Assembly: GCA_900469965.1 (NCBI GenBank)
Contig: UBZP01000013.1
Span: 1-64,000 of the forward strand
Reading direction: 5' to 3'
Length of the DNA stretch: 64,000 bases
DNA from: Hyphomicrobiales bacterium
GTDB taxonomy: Bacteria > Pseudomonadota > Alphaproteobacteria > Rhizobiales > Rhizobiaceae
Below the pieces are notes generated by a model. It worked only from the letters and a program-made list of their open reading frames with translations, did no database searches and was not told where the DNA came from. Below, in pieces: positions 1 to 8,807 of the stretch (positions within the stretch are counted from its first letter, which is position 1; each line of letters opens with the position of its first letter). A program made the position numbers and the translations under genes.

Positions 1-1
1 A

Positions 2-21
2 GGGGGAGGGGAGGGGAGGGG
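2..21 (+). repeat. G-quadruplex-like GGGGA tandem tract
   Basis: The window opens with four runs of four or five G separated by single A residues, then a fading GGAGGAG tail. Four G-tracts with one-base loops fit the standard intramolecular G-quadruplex pattern. The tract may continue left of the window, so its true length is unknown. Confidence 0.6.
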
Positions 22-851
22 AGGAGAAGCGTGCCACGGCGAGGCGACTGAGACACTGGCAATGCCGTCGACCTGAACATTGGCAGCCTAATCCGGTCAT
101 ATCGTCAGTCATGCGCGAATAGTGCGGGCGACGCAGTCGCCTCGGCTCACCGGCTCCCAGTAGTGCACGTCACCCTAAGGTCACTCTAAGCGTCACCCTC
201 TAGCGACCGCCACCGGCATCGTGAAGTTCCCCGCCTGCCGGGCGAGCGAGGGTATCGGCCACCGTCATTCATATGCAAAATCTCGAGCTTCCTGGTTGTT
301 TTTGCGTATGATCTACCGATGCCGTCTTTGGACGATTTACAGAAATGGCTTGCAAGCGTACTCGACCTTCACACACGAAAGGGCTTTGACCGAGCTGCCG
401 CTCAACACCGTCGGCTACACCCAAGCATTGATGCGGCAAATTTCCAAAAAGAAGTTAGCCAATCCTAGCCACGGACTTTAAAACATCCTGCGGCCCGAGG
501 ACAGGATCGCTGGCGCTCACAGCACCTGGATCGACCTGTTGATGAAATATCTGGACGCTAATACTGGATAGCCGTCTTACGAGCGGCGACCGTGCACAAT
601 TGGTCGCACAAGGCTGCGATGCTGTTTCAGATCGTCCAGCAGCAGTTTCGTTCAATCGTAGCCGGCCGCGCCACCTCATCCCGTTCATCTACTTGGCACC
701 TGGCAACTTTTAGCACAACCGAAAGCAATCGCCGACATCACTGACGCGCCGATGAACAGCAGAAATTGAAGAAGACCAATGTGTGTTCAGGCCATGAAAT
801 CCGGAGTACCGTCAGCGGGTCAGCGCAGCCCAAGGCCAATACAACGGTGGG
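22..851. other. Decayed, gene-free stretch
   Basis: No reading frame here has a convincing start, ribosome binding site or recognisable product. Short protein-like segments (around 319-480 and 482-570 on the plus strand) change frame and stop quickly. This suggests old coding DNA that has degenerated next to the IS3 remnant. Confidence 0.4.
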
Positions 852-1684
852 TCAGATCGTGACCTCGGGATCTGAACCCCTCGGTCTGAACCGGCGAGGC
901 GCTTCGAAAGAAGCTGCCTGCTGGGCGAGTTGGGTTTCAAATTCTGCTGGCGATCGATAGCGAAGGGCTGAGTGCACCCGCGTGGCATTGTAGTCTTCCT
1001 CGATGAACCGCGGCAATCGCTCGGCGACGTCTGCGAAGATCTCGTAGCCGGCGGTATAGGCGTCCTCGACTCTCAAGGTCTTCATAAAGCGCTCCACCCA
1101 CGCATTGTGATAAGGGTTGCCGACGGCACTCATCGAGCCTCTCAGCCCCGCTGCATCAAGCCTCGGCGATAGGTCTCGCTTGCATATTGTCATCGCGGTC
1201 GGTGTGGTGAAGCAGCCGATAGGAGACTATCGGTTCTCGAACGCGGGTCGCAAAGCTGCCAATTCCAGCGGCGTGTCCAGGCGGTTTGACAGTCCATGGC
1301 CAACGACTTCCGACTGCTGGCGCCGAGAATGACGGCCAGATAGCAGAGGCCGACTGTGATGCGGACGTGCGTGAAGTCGGCCACCCAGACCATAGTGGGC
1401 CGCGCCGGGATCAAATTGCGATAAGGGTTCGGGTAGACCGGGGAATGGTGGCTGCTGTCCGTCGTGCGAACATACCCCTCGCGAGGCTTGATTCCGAGGC
1501 CACTGGCTCGATGACGCGAGCGACACGCTTGTGGTTGACCGGGTGGCCTCTCCGCTGAAGCTCTTGCGGTACGCGTCGGTATGCGTAGCAGGGCTGTTCG
1601 CCTGGATGTCCTCAATGTTTTCAACGAGTTCGCCCACCGAACTTTAAGGCTCTCGCGGTGCTTTTTAACCAGGGCCAGCTCCAT
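852..1684 (-). pseudogene. IS3-family transposase OrfB, frameshifted remnant
   Basis: The catalytic half of an IS3-type DDE transposase is spread over at least three frames. The upstream part (1190-1684) reads like the start of the rve domain, with IPARPTMVWVADFTH carrying the first catalytic Asp. A middle piece (VVGHGLSNRLDTPLELAAL) is in another frame. The C-terminal part (852-1193) contains the NPYHNAWVERFMKTL region with the catalytic Glu and the FIEEDYNATRVHSALRY tail. Because the frame changes repeatedly, no functional protein can be made. Terminal repeats were not identified. The element is one of several mobile scraps next to repC. Confidence 0.85.
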
Positions 1685-2040
1685 CGTGAGCTGGCCGACT
1701 TTGCGTTCGAGCGCCGTCCTGACAAAGCTGCAATGTGAACGGCGTCGAATGGCGTCGAGATGGACCTCGGGACTTCATGAGCCTGCTCCGATTGAGGCCC
1801 GCAGACCGTATCAGTTTGTCCGTGTCCCGTGGTCCAGCCCGAGGGGTAAACTCCAGGAACAGAACTGATGGACAGAAAGGTGACGCTATTTGAGCCCGAC
1901 CGGCTGAGACTCTCGGGTACATGGTGGCGCCCACTAGACTGGCCAAAGCGCCTCGATTAGTTTGCGATGAGGAGCGAAGTCGGTCCGTATAGCTCCAGGG
2001 CAATTTATGGTCCCGAAGCAGACCATTGCGTGATAAGGCG

Positions 2041-2262
2041 CTCGTTGCAGCGCGAGGAACTCAAGGCAAACTCCGGTGAAGACGAAGTGGCCGCGGTGAC
2101 CGCAGAACGCTTCAGCTTGTCAAAGCCCTCGAACGCCGCATCCGTCACACAACCCCTACGTATTCCGCGTCGGTGGAAGGTGATTCAAAACGTGCGGGAG
2201 AAGTTCTCTTGCCGCGAGGGCGAGAAGATGACGCGGCCGAGCTCGACGGACTGGCGCAACCT
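2041..2262 (+). pseudogene. Possible IS66-family TnpC fragment
   Basis: A short in-frame segment reads RRWKVIQNVREKFSCREGEK. This resembles the zinc-finger-proximal part of IS66 TnpC transposases, where a KVI-x-x-VR-x-K-x-x-C-x-x-C pattern is usual, but here the second Cys is replaced by Gly. The flanking sequence does not continue the family in any frame. It is probably a scrap of a decayed element. The rest of 1685-2417 holds nothing I can assign. Confidence 0.35.
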
Positions 2263-2417
2263 GTGTGGGAGCGAACACAAAATCTGTGATGCCGATTGTG
2301 CAGACGATGATGCCGAGGGAATCTCCGACATATCATGAGCGCAACACCAGAAGAAGCGCGGGTGGAGTAACGCCCGACGGCTCTCGTCTCGGCTTCCGCC
2401 ACTTTCAGCTCTATGGC

Positions 2418-3632
2418 TCACCCCGTTCTCGTGTTCGTCTGACCACTCGCCCTCAACAACGCCATTATCACCGGGCCGAGAGAGAACTCCCCACGCTCAG
2501 TACGCCGTGTCAGATCTCGAAGGTAGCCCCCTGGTGAATTGATAAAGTTGGCACGCTCCAAAATGCAGGCGATTGTTGCCGCAGCATTTTCAGGACCCAT
2601 CGCCTCGCAGGCGTCCTGGTACGCCGATGGACTTATTCCCAGCATAGACCTAACAACCACCGCGGCCGACCTCAAATCCCGCCAGCTTGCAATGCCGCCG
2701 CCCGGCCCATAGTCGCAAATCGAAGGACAAGCCTTCAGGACGATTCCAAGGGGAAAGGCCTTTATGGTCTCACCGTTGAGCCTGTTGGTTGTCGCCGCCC
2801 GCGCCCCTGGCTCCCTTTCGGAGCGAGGTTCAAGTTCAATGTTAGAGTCGGGGTTTGAATTCTGTATGTGACGCTCAATTTGAGCATCATTGCCGCTCAT
2901 TTCCTCCGCATTTTCCTGCGTTTCCAGGCAATTGACGACGTCGGCGCGAAGCGCCTGCATCTCCCCCAGGATTGATGTGGCCACGTCGGTGGTCAAAACT
3001 CGCGGAATTCGACGCACAAGCGCGAGGTAGGTCGCCTCGGCTGTTTGCCAATCGCCCGGAGCTCCCTCCTCTATCGCCGCGGTGATCAATTTGCGGATGT
3101 CGCGACGGCAGATCGTCAAGGCCTCTTTTGCCGCTCTGAGTGCTGATCGGTCCTCTGCCACTTTCTGGGCCAGCATCGCCAACTCTTCCGACCTTGCGAG
3201 GAGGGGCGACAGATCAAATCCGAAGGCGTTCTCAATTTGCCCGGTGCCGTCCTTACGCGCGTACCGCTTGCCGTTCGCACTGTCTTTCCGAACGATTAAC
3301 CCGGTTTCTACGAGGATTGCGAGGTGTCGCCGCAACGTCGCGCCAGACATTCCGTGTGCTCGAAGTGCGAGCTGGATATTGGACGGAAACACAATCAGCG
3401 GCGCATCCTGACGCAGCTCATTGTTGGGATAGAAGCTCAGCAGAGCGTTGAGAACCGCGAGACTATTCGACTGGATACCGAGCAAGTCCATCGCTGCGCA
3501 GGCATCCCTGAACACCTGCCACTTGTCGGCGGTCTTGCCTTCCCGTATTTCCGCGAGTTCCTTTTGGCGCCGCACGAGCGCAAGCGAAATCGACCGCCGC
3601 CCAAAGGGCGTCGTCACCGTTCCCGTCACCAT
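2418..3632 (-). CDS. repC: RepC replication initiator
   Basis: RepC starts replication of repABC plasmids, binding an origin that in this family lies inside the repC coding sequence. The 404-residue product is of usual length. Its N-terminal half has the winged-helix DNA-binding region (VFPSNIQLALRAHGMSGATLRRHLAILVETGLI). A variable polar linker follows (about residues 235-285), then the conserved C-terminal domain with CPSICDYGPGGGIASWRDL. It is the last gene of repA-repB-repC. A 153-bp gap separates it from repB and carries the antisense RNA that normally limits RepC synthesis. The gene appears intact, so the replicon should be functional. Confidence 0.97.
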   Translation of the reverse strand: MVTGTVTTPFGRRSISLALVRRQKELAEIREGKTADKWQVFRDACAAMDLLGIQSNSLAVLNALLSFYPNNELRQDAPLIVFPSNIQLALRAHGMSGATLRRHLAILVETGLIVRKDSANGKRYARKDGTGQIENAFGFDLSPLLARSEELAMLAQKVAEDRSALRAAKEALTICRRDIRKLITAAIEEGAPGDWQTAEATYLALVRRIPRVLTTDVATSILGEMQALRADVVNCLETQENAEEMSGNDAQIERHIQNSNPDSNIELEPRSEREPGARAATTNRLNGETIKAFPLGIVLKACPSICDYGPGGGIASWRDLRSAAVVVRSMLGISPSAYQDACEAMGPENAAATIACILERANFINSPGGYLRDLTRRTERGEFSLGPVIMALLRASGQTNTRTG

Positions 3633-3691
3633 CCGTCTTCACCCTTCAGCGGGCAAAGCAAAATCACTCACCCAAACGGTGCCAAAGACTC

Positions 3692-3720
3692 TTGACGAGG
3701 ATTCGAGGAAATGCGATTCT
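3692..3720 (+). promoter_or_regulatory. Promoter of the counter-transcribed RNA
   Basis: TTGACG (3692-3697) and GATTCT (3715-3720) are separated by 17 bases. They face away from repC and toward repB, the orientation expected for the repABC antisense RNA. The predicted start is near 3727, ten bases before the terminator hairpin begins. Confidence 0.6.
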
Positions 3721-3726
3721 GTCCTT

Positions 3727-3777
3727 GCTAGAGAGACAAAAGGGCTTCCGCGACGGCGACGTTGTGGGGGCTCTTTT
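3727..3777 (+). ncRNA. repABC counter-transcribed RNA (ctRNA, incompatibility RNA)
   Basis: In repABC plasmids a small RNA from the repB-repC gap, antisense to the repABC mRNA, represses repC translation and acts as an incompatibility factor. Here the gap has a plus-strand promoter and, near repB, a hairpin with a 17-bp stem. AAAAGGGCTTCCGCGAC (3738-3754) pairs with GTTGTGGGGGCTCTTTT (3761-3777) when G-U pairs are allowed, across a six-base loop. The G-U pairs make the hairpin stable only in the plus-strand RNA. The 5' end is inferred from the promoter, giving an RNA of about 50 bases. Confidence 0.8.
3738..3777 (+). terminator. Intrinsic terminator of the ctRNA
   Basis: A 17-bp stem (Watson-Crick plus G-U) with loop GGCGAC ends in four T residues at 3774-3777. 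It lies just downstream of repB on the opposite strand, the usual place for the ctRNA terminator. Confidence 0.8.
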
Positions 3778-3785
3778 CCTTTGCG

Positions 3786-4808
3786 TTACTCTCCCTGTTT
3801 GCCTTGCAGCTTGTCCCGGTGCGCTTGATACAGCGCCGGCAATTGTTCGAGCACGAAGGCCGCAAAATCAGGCGTTGCCCTCTTGTCGATGATAATCTCG
3901 AGCTTTGCCTTGCTTTGTGCCACCTGGGCAATTCTCTTGCCGTCTGGAGTAGACATCACACCTGGAAGCCCGCGGGCCACACGGTTGGGCTTCAACGCCA
4001 ACATGAGTGACTTGAACCTTTCGGCAGATGGCAAGGCCTGAACTTCATCGGATAAAACATGGCTCAGCGCGTCGGTTGAGGTTGACGCCTTCTCGAGCAG
4101 TTCCACCAGTTGTTGCCAACTCGGCCGTCCGACACCCGGAGCGGGACCGATCGCATCAATGAGTTCCGATGGCAGGGCATCCACAAGCAGAAGCATCTTC
4201 GACAGGTTGCTCTTGTCGAGCGACATTGCTGCGATGACGATCTCACGAGGAAACTGCTTGTTCAGATGATGAGCGAAGCGCGCTTTCTCGATGAAAGTCA
4301 GGTCTTCGCGTTCGTTGTTCTCCTGCCCCTGTGCGACAACGAGCTGCTCATCCGTCAAATCGCGAACGACCGCCTTTACCGGACGCCCCAGTTCCGAGAG
4401 CGCCCGTAACCGCCGGTGCCCGAATGCGACCTGATAGCGGGCGGACTTTTCCGGATGAGGCCGGACAAGAATCGGAACTTGCTGGCCCTGCTCTCGAATT
4501 GACGCCAGCAAACCGTCAATATCTCCTGGCATTCGGTCACGCACGAAAGAGGGCTCAATCGTGGCTGGCTCAAGCTCAACGACCGACTGACCCTCGGCAA
4601 GACGGCGCTCAATCTCCTCGGCGCGGCTGAGGCGATCGTTCTGCTCGCGAAGAGCATTGCCAATGTTCGCTGTCAGTTTGGTCGCCGGATCGCGTTCTTT
4701 CCTCGTCACGCCAAGCAGCGGCATGGAGCGGCTCTTCGGGAGACGGCCGTCTCCCGAAGTTGGTTCATGGATGTCCGGCGACAGGCCAAGGATGTGCTTC
4801 CGACTCAC
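3786..4808 (-). CDS. repB: RepB, ParB-type partition protein
   Basis: RepB binds the centromere-like parS site and works with RepA to segregate the plasmid. The 340-residue product has a ParB/Sulfiredoxin-type N-terminal domain including the YQVAFGHRRLRA box and the ENNEREDLTFIEKA segment. A KorB/HTH region and a RepB-type C-terminal domain follow. The start overlaps the repA stop by four bases (ATGA), so translation is probably coupled. I looked for the repABC parS consensus (GTT-N4-GC-N4-AAC) around the operon and did not find a clear copy. Confidence 0.97.
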   Translation of the reverse strand: MSRKHILGLSPDIHEPTSGDGRLPKSRSMPLLGVTRKERDPATKLTANIGNALREQNDRLSRAEEIERRLAEGQSVVELEPATIEPSFVRDRMPGDIDGLLASIREQGQQVPILVRPHPEKSARYQVAFGHRRLRALSELGRPVKAVVRDLTDEQLVVAQGQENNEREDLTFIEKARFAHHLNKQFPREIVIAAMSLDKSNLSKMLLLVDALPSELIDAIGPAPGVGRPSWQQLVELLEKASTSTDALSHVLSDEVQALPSAERFKSLMLALKPNRVARGLPGVMSTPDGKRIAQVAQSKAKLEIIIDKRATPDFAAFVLEQLPALYQAHRDKLQGKQGE

Positions 4809-6031
4809 GAGCGTCTACCCCATGCTTTTTTAATCAGGCCTTCGATTTCGTCGTTGACCGCATTCATCGCCTCGAGGGCTCGATCGTAGGTCGAGCGCGT
4901 AAACTGGCTGCGTTCGACCTCAAAGAGCGTCTGGTTGGTCAGACCGGCATCGGAAACGGCGGTCGTTTTCAGCATGGGAAAATTGAGGACATTTTCCCCG
5001 AAGATCGATCTCAGATAGCCGACCATCTGGTTTTGTGGCCCGTCGCTCGGCTCAAAACGGGTGATCAGGTAGCGCATCCAATTAAAGTTGAACTGAGCGC
5101 CCGCGTTCTCAATCTCCCGCAGCAGGTTCGACGTCATCGCCAGGAACTGGTTCATTGACATCACATCCAGCATCTGCGGATGGACGGTCACCAGGATCGA
5201 CGTTGCAGCGGTGAGGGCGGAAAGCGTCAGGTAGCCGAGTTGAGGCGGGCAGTCGATCACAACGACATCGTAGTTATCCGCAATGTCTTCAATGACTTTG
5301 CTGATCCGACCATAAAACAGCGTATCACCCTCCTTGCGCTGCATCAGTGCGCGCGGCGTGTCGTGCTCGAATTCCATCAATTCGAGGTTACCCGGGATCA
5401 GGTGAAGGTCGGGAATGTACGTCCCGCGAACAACCTGCTCGACCGGTACCTGTTCGTCATCGTAGCGGATGGCGCCGTAGAGGGTCTCATTCGGACCGAC
5501 ATCCGTCTCGGGCTGACTGCCGAAGAGCGCTGAAAGGCTTGCCTGCGGATCGAGATCGATTGCTAGCACGCGGTATCCGCGCATTGCGAGGTATTGAGCC
5601 AAGTGCGCAGCAGTCGTCGTCTTTCCCGATCCGCCTTTAAAGTTCATCACCGAGATGCATTGGAGTTGTTCATCGCCCCGGCGGTGGGGGAGGTAGCGAC
5701 GAGTGCCCCTGCCAACCTGGTCCAGATGCCTGCGAATGGCGTGGATATCGTCTATCGAAAAGGTCCGCCGGCCGCCGGGGCTGATGCTGACGTTCAGCTC
5801 TGGCATTTCGGATGCCGTTTGCCGCAGATAGGACTCGCCAATCCCCAGAAGCTTCGAAGCCTCCGAGGGAGCGAACGTCCGAATCCCCTTCTCCGCAGTC
5901 GGAGGGAACACCTTGACATGATGTGCCTGAAGTTGAGTAGAAAGTGCATCGGCATGACGCTCCATCAAGGCGGTCAGGCCTTCGCTTTGAGGTGCATGTT
6001 TTACGGCGGCCTTCGCCATCTCAAAACCCAT
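4805..6031 (-). CDS. repA: RepA, ParA-type partition ATPase and operon repressor
   Basis: RepA is the Walker-type ATPase of the RepAB partition system and usually represses its own operon. The 408-residue protein has an N-terminal helix-turn-helix region (about residues 50-110: FAPSEASKLLGIGESYLRQ). The deviant Walker A motif KGGSGKTT is at residues 132-139, followed by AIDLDPQASLS and the VVIDCPPQLG Walker B region. A second ATG lies four codons in (6019), so the exact start is uncertain. The promoter and a 13-bp inverted repeat lie directly upstream. Confidence 0.97.
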   Translation of the reverse strand: MGFEMAKAAVKHAPQSEGLTALMERHADALSTQLQAHHVKVFPPTAEKGIRTFAPSEASKLLGIGESYLRQTASEMPELNVSISPGGRRTFSIDDIHAIRRHLDQVGRGTRRYLPHRRGDEQLQCISVMNFKGGSGKTTTAAHLAQYLAMRGYRVLAIDLDPQASLSALFGSQPETDVGPNETLYGAIRYDDEQVPVEQVVRGTYIPDLHLIPGNLELMEFEHDTPRALMQRKEGDTLFYGRISKVIEDIADNYDVVVIDCPPQLGYLTLSALTAATSILVTVHPQMLDVMSMNQFLAMTSNLLREIENAGAQFNFNWMRYLITRFEPSDGPQNQMVGYLRSIFGENVLNFPMLKTTAVSDAGLTNQTLFEVERSQFTRSTYDRALEAMNAVNDEIEGLIKKAWGRRS

Positions 6032-6034
6032 TTC

Positions 6035-6085
6035 TCGTCAGTGGCGATATTTTGCGCGAAAGCAGTAATCTTTCGCCACTGACGA
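6035..6085. promoter_or_regulatory. 13-bp inverted repeat upstream of repA (operator candidate)
   Basis: TCGTCAGTGGCGA (6035-6047) and TCGCCACTGACGA (6073-6085) are perfect inverted copies separated by 25 bases. The inner end lies four bases from the repA start codon and overlaps the leader. In repABC plasmids RepA with RepB represses the operon from such sites, so this is a likely RepA operator. It could also fold in the mRNA and affect repA translation. Confidence 0.65.
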
Positions 6086-6116
6086 TAGTGCTGATTCTGA
6101 GATTCGGGCAAGAGCT

Positions 6117-6145
6117 TTTAAGTTAACGAAACCTTAACGCATCAA
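6117..6145 (-). promoter_or_regulatory. repABC promoter candidate
   Basis: On the minus strand TTGATG (6140-6145) and CTTAAA (6117-6122) are separated by 17 bases. They lie about 90 bases upstream of repA and just outside the inverted repeat, a sensible arrangement for a RepA-repressed sigma-70 promoter. Confidence 0.5.
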
Positions 6146-6328
6146 ATTCGGGGGAGAGCATTCAAAAGACTTGATCTTTGTAATCAGGCACTTGACCGGC
6201 AATGTGCGATAACGGCGGTTGCTGTCATCCGTGCAGGTGCCACAGCCCTGAGGGAACCGACTGGAATAGGACAGCACCCGCTCCATGGCCACACCGGCAC
6301 GTGACTTCTGCTCCACCCCCAAGGGCAC

Positions 6329-6570
6329 TCACCTGCCGGACCCATACTCCACCTTAAGCTGCAGAACAAGTTTTGCAACCCGATGCAGGTTCTCGTCGAA
6401 AATCTCAATCCAGATCGGCTGGTCCTCGGCCGTCGGTATCCCGTCGAGCGCCATTTCCGCCAGAACTTTCCTTGCCTCGTCAAGTGCCGCTTCCAAGTCG
6501 GCAAATTGGAACATGCGGTCAGATGGAGTGGCGCGTCCTCGTCTTTTGTCACAAACGCAAAGTCTGGCAT
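6329..6570 (-). pseudogene. DUF6894 protein, frameshifted
   Basis: A GGAGG ribosome binding site precedes an ATG at 6570 that opens MPDFAFVTKDEDAPLHLT. The family pattern then continues in a different frame as FADLEAALDEARKVLAEMAL and WIEIFDENLHRVAKLVLQL to the stop at 6329. DUF6894 proteins are short alphaproteobacterial proteins of unknown function with a PxLxxARxEA-like core, which FADLEAALDEA matches. A single-base indel around 6505-6520 would restore one ~80-residue protein. A general-stress promoter match lies at 6668-6692. Confidence 0.7.
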
Positions 6571-6667
6571 CGTCGCCTCCATCTCTGCAAAAGACCGCAG
6601 CCCTGCAGAATTGACGCCCTCGATGGTCTGCCGTCTCCCACCTCTCGTGTGAGGCGATCTTCCGGGA

Positions 6668-6692
6668 AATTTTCGGGGCGCCCAAAGGTTCC
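6668..6692 (-). promoter_or_regulatory. EcfG/RpoE2-type promoter candidate (loose)
   Basis: On the minus strand GGAAC (6688-6692) is followed after 18 bases by TT (6668-6669). This fits the looser GGAAC-N18-TT form but not CGTT. It lies about 90 bases upstream of the broken DUF6894 gene. Confidence 0.35.
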
Positions 6693-6843
6693 GAACATTT
6701 TGTGTGTGTGCACCGCAGAGTAGAACTGAGCACACCGCACCTGGGTGCGCGTTAGACCGGCCACAATGGACACGCCCTGCTTGCGAACGTGGGACGATGT
6801 GGCGGAGCAATCCGGGCCGGGCGACGCGTGAAGCAAAGAAAAG

Positions 6844-6868
6844 GGAACTTCTAAGCTATAAAGGGATT
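6844..6868 (+). promoter_or_regulatory. EcfG/RpoE2-type promoter candidate (loose)
   Basis: GGAAC (6844-6848), 18 bases, then TT (6867-6868). The downstream gene starts about 170 bases later at 7042, so the link is weak. Confidence 0.25.
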
Positions 6869-7041
6869 AATTGAGACAGCGGAAAACGTTACGCGGTTTC
6901 CATAATCCCGGCAAGCAATGGGATTTGGCCTTGCTCGGGAGCAGCGGGATAAATGCTTGGACATCCTTCGAGACCACCTTCAGGTCCGTCCACATCTCGT
7001 CCCACTGACATCGTTGATGAGACGCGGAGTGGAAGTGACCG

Positions 7042-7701
7042 ATGCGGTTCTTGAGAGACAATGGATTGACGATCGTGCTTCTCGCGTTCACCCTTTGTGC
7101 GATTGCAGCTATGGTTTTGACCGGCTGGCTCGTATTGAATGAAGAGCTGGCCCAGCACGGCAGTCGACCGCTCCCCCTGTTCCGTTACGCGGCATCTGGC
7201 CATTTCCTTTCGGCTCTGTTCGAAAACTGGGAAAGCGAGTTTCTCCAGATGTCGGCCTACGTCATGCTGACGGCGTTCTTGTTCCAGCGGGGATCGGCAG
7301 AATCAAATGATCCAGACGAGACCTCTCGCCAGAACGAGGCGAAGCCAAATGACTGTGATAATTCTGACGCTCCCTTGCCAGTCAAAATTGGCGGGCTCGC
7401 CCGGATCTTGTATAGCTATTCCTTGGGCATTGCTCTGGCACTGCTTTTTGTGGCCAGTTTTGTTTTGCACCTGACATACAGCACGCAAGCCGCCAATGCC
7501 GAAGCCTCGCTGCACAGCGAGGCCGCAGTGTCCATGTTTGCCCATCTTGGAAGCGCAGAGTTCTGGTTTGAGTCTTTTCAGAACTGGCAGTCCGAGTTTC
7601 TGTCCACCGCGGTCATCGTCGTTTTGTCGATTTTCCTTCGGTTCAAGGGATCTCCGGAATCGAAACCTGTCGCCGCACCACACGCCCAGACGGGGTCGTA
7701 G
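7042..7701 (+). CDS. DUF6766 family membrane protein
   Basis: This 219-residue protein has two membrane segments (about residues 9-32 and 123-144) and two copies of a similar unit. LFENWESEFLQMSAYVMLTAFLFQRGSAES (about 59-88) and the FQNWQSEFLSTAVIV...FKGSPES segment (about 179-205) are internally repeated, with N-W-x-S-E-F-L at the core. That duplicated NWQSE unit is typical of the DUF6766 family, found widely in rhizobia and of unknown function. The ATG at 7042 opens a hydrophobic N-terminus. The gene converges with ugpC. Confidence 0.75.
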   Translation: MRFLRDNGLTIVLLAFTLCAIAAMVLTGWLVLNEELAQHGSRPLPLFRYAASGHFLSALFENWESEFLQMSAYVMLTAFLFQRGSAESNDPDETSRQNEAKPNDCDNSDAPLPVKIGGLARILYSYSLGIALALLFVASFVLHLTYSTQAANAEASLHSEAAVSMFAHLGSAEFWFESFQNWQSEFLSTAVIVVLSIFLRFKGSPESKPVAAPHAQTGS

Positions 7702-7754
7702 TTGTACATGCGAGACGCGTGAGCGGCGTGACCGGGTCCAGACTTCCCCTCCAA

Positions 7755-8807
7755 TTAAACCCGCTTACCGTCACTGCCGAAAAAATGGAGCTTTTCTTGG
7801 CGGGCGTACGTCCGCAACTGATCGCCGGGCTTGATCTCGACGCGCCCGGGTACTCGTACGACCATGCGCTCGCCGCCGACACGGCAGTAGACGAAGCTTT
7901 CCGCTCCCACCGGCTCAACGCCCTCGACTTCGACCAACAGGCGCAGCGCGCCGTCGGCCACAGCGTCGGCGCCTTCGGTTCGGATCTCGCAGTCTTCGGG
8001 ACGGAAACCGAGTGTCGATGCCGATGCTGGGACGGGCGGAAGCGTCACCGCACCCTCGAGGTGGCCGCTGCGGAGCGGCAGCAGGTTCATCGGGGGTGCA
8101 CCGATAAACGAGGCCACGAATGTCGAGGCCGGTTTCTCGTAGATGTCGAGGGGCGACCCTGACTGCTCGACCAGACCGGCATTCATCACCACAAGAATGT
8201 CAGCCAGGGTCATTGCTTCCAGCTGATCGTGGGTGACATAAACGGAGGTGACGCCAAGACTACGCTGCAGATTCTTGATCTCGACCCGCATCTGCCCGCG
8301 TAGCTTGGCGTCGAGATTCGACAATGGCTCGTCAAAAAGGAAAACTTTGGGGTTGCGGACAATGGCTCGGCCCATGGCGACGCGCTGACGTTGGCCGCCG
8401 GAAAGTTCGCGCGGACGGCGCTCGAGCAGATGCTCGAGTTCAAGGGTTTTCGCCGTGGAACGCACCCGCGCGTCGATCTCGTCCTTGGGTGTGCCCCGGT
8501 TGCGCAGACCATAGGCCATGTTGTCGTAGACCTTCATGTGTGGATAGAGCGCATAGTTCTGGAACACCATAGCGATGTCCCTTTCTGTGGGGCCGATTGT
8601 GTTGACGACCTTCCCGTCGATGGCGCAACTGCCGGCCGAAATGGTTTCCAGACCTGCGATCATGCGCAGAAGCGTTGACTTGCCGCAGCCCGACGGGCCA
8701 ACCAGAACGCACAATGCCTTGTCGGGAATGGCAATGGAGACACCTTTGACGGCTTCGACTCCACCTGCATACACTTTGCAGACATCCTTGAGATCCACAG
8801 TTGCCAT
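7755..8807 (-). CDS. ugpC: sn-glycerol-3-phosphate ABC transporter ATP-binding protein
   Basis: This is the ATPase subunit that powers uptake of sn-glycerol 3-phosphate and glycerophosphodiesters through UgpA-UgpE. The 350-residue protein has Walker [10 protein letters not shown] at residues 37-45, the LSGGQ signature at 135-139, Walker B LFDE at 157-160 and the H-loop His at 193. A C-terminal regulatory TOBE-like region of about 110 residues follows. It is the last gene of ugpB-ugpA-ugpE-ugpC. Its ATG overlaps the ugpE stop by one base (TAATG), so translation is coupled. Family-level assignment relies on operon context, since sugar ABC ATPases (MalK, UgpC) look alike. Confidence 0.93.
   Translation of the reverse strand: MATVDLKDVCKVYAGGVEAVKGVSIAIPDKALCVLVGPSGCGKSTLLRMIAGLETISAGSCAIDGKVVNTIGPTERDIAMVFQNYALYPHMKVYDNMAYGLRNRGTPKDEIDARVRSTAKTLELEHLLERRPRELSGGQRQRVAMGRAIVRNPKVFLFDEPLSNLDAKLRGQMRVEIKNLQRSLGVTSVYVTHDQLEAMTLADILVVMNAGLVEQSGSPLDIYEKPASTFVASFIGAPPMNLLPLRSGHLEGAVTLPPVPASASTLGFRPEDCEIRTEGADAVADGALRLLVEVEGVEPVGAESFVYCRVGGERMVVRVPGRVEIKPGDQLRTYARQEKLHFFGSDGKRV

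Noticed and set aside
2418-6145. parS centromere (GTT-N4-GC-N4-AAC) near repABC
   Set aside because: I checked the gaps and flanks by eye and found no copy that satisfies both arms. It may be outside the window or diverged.
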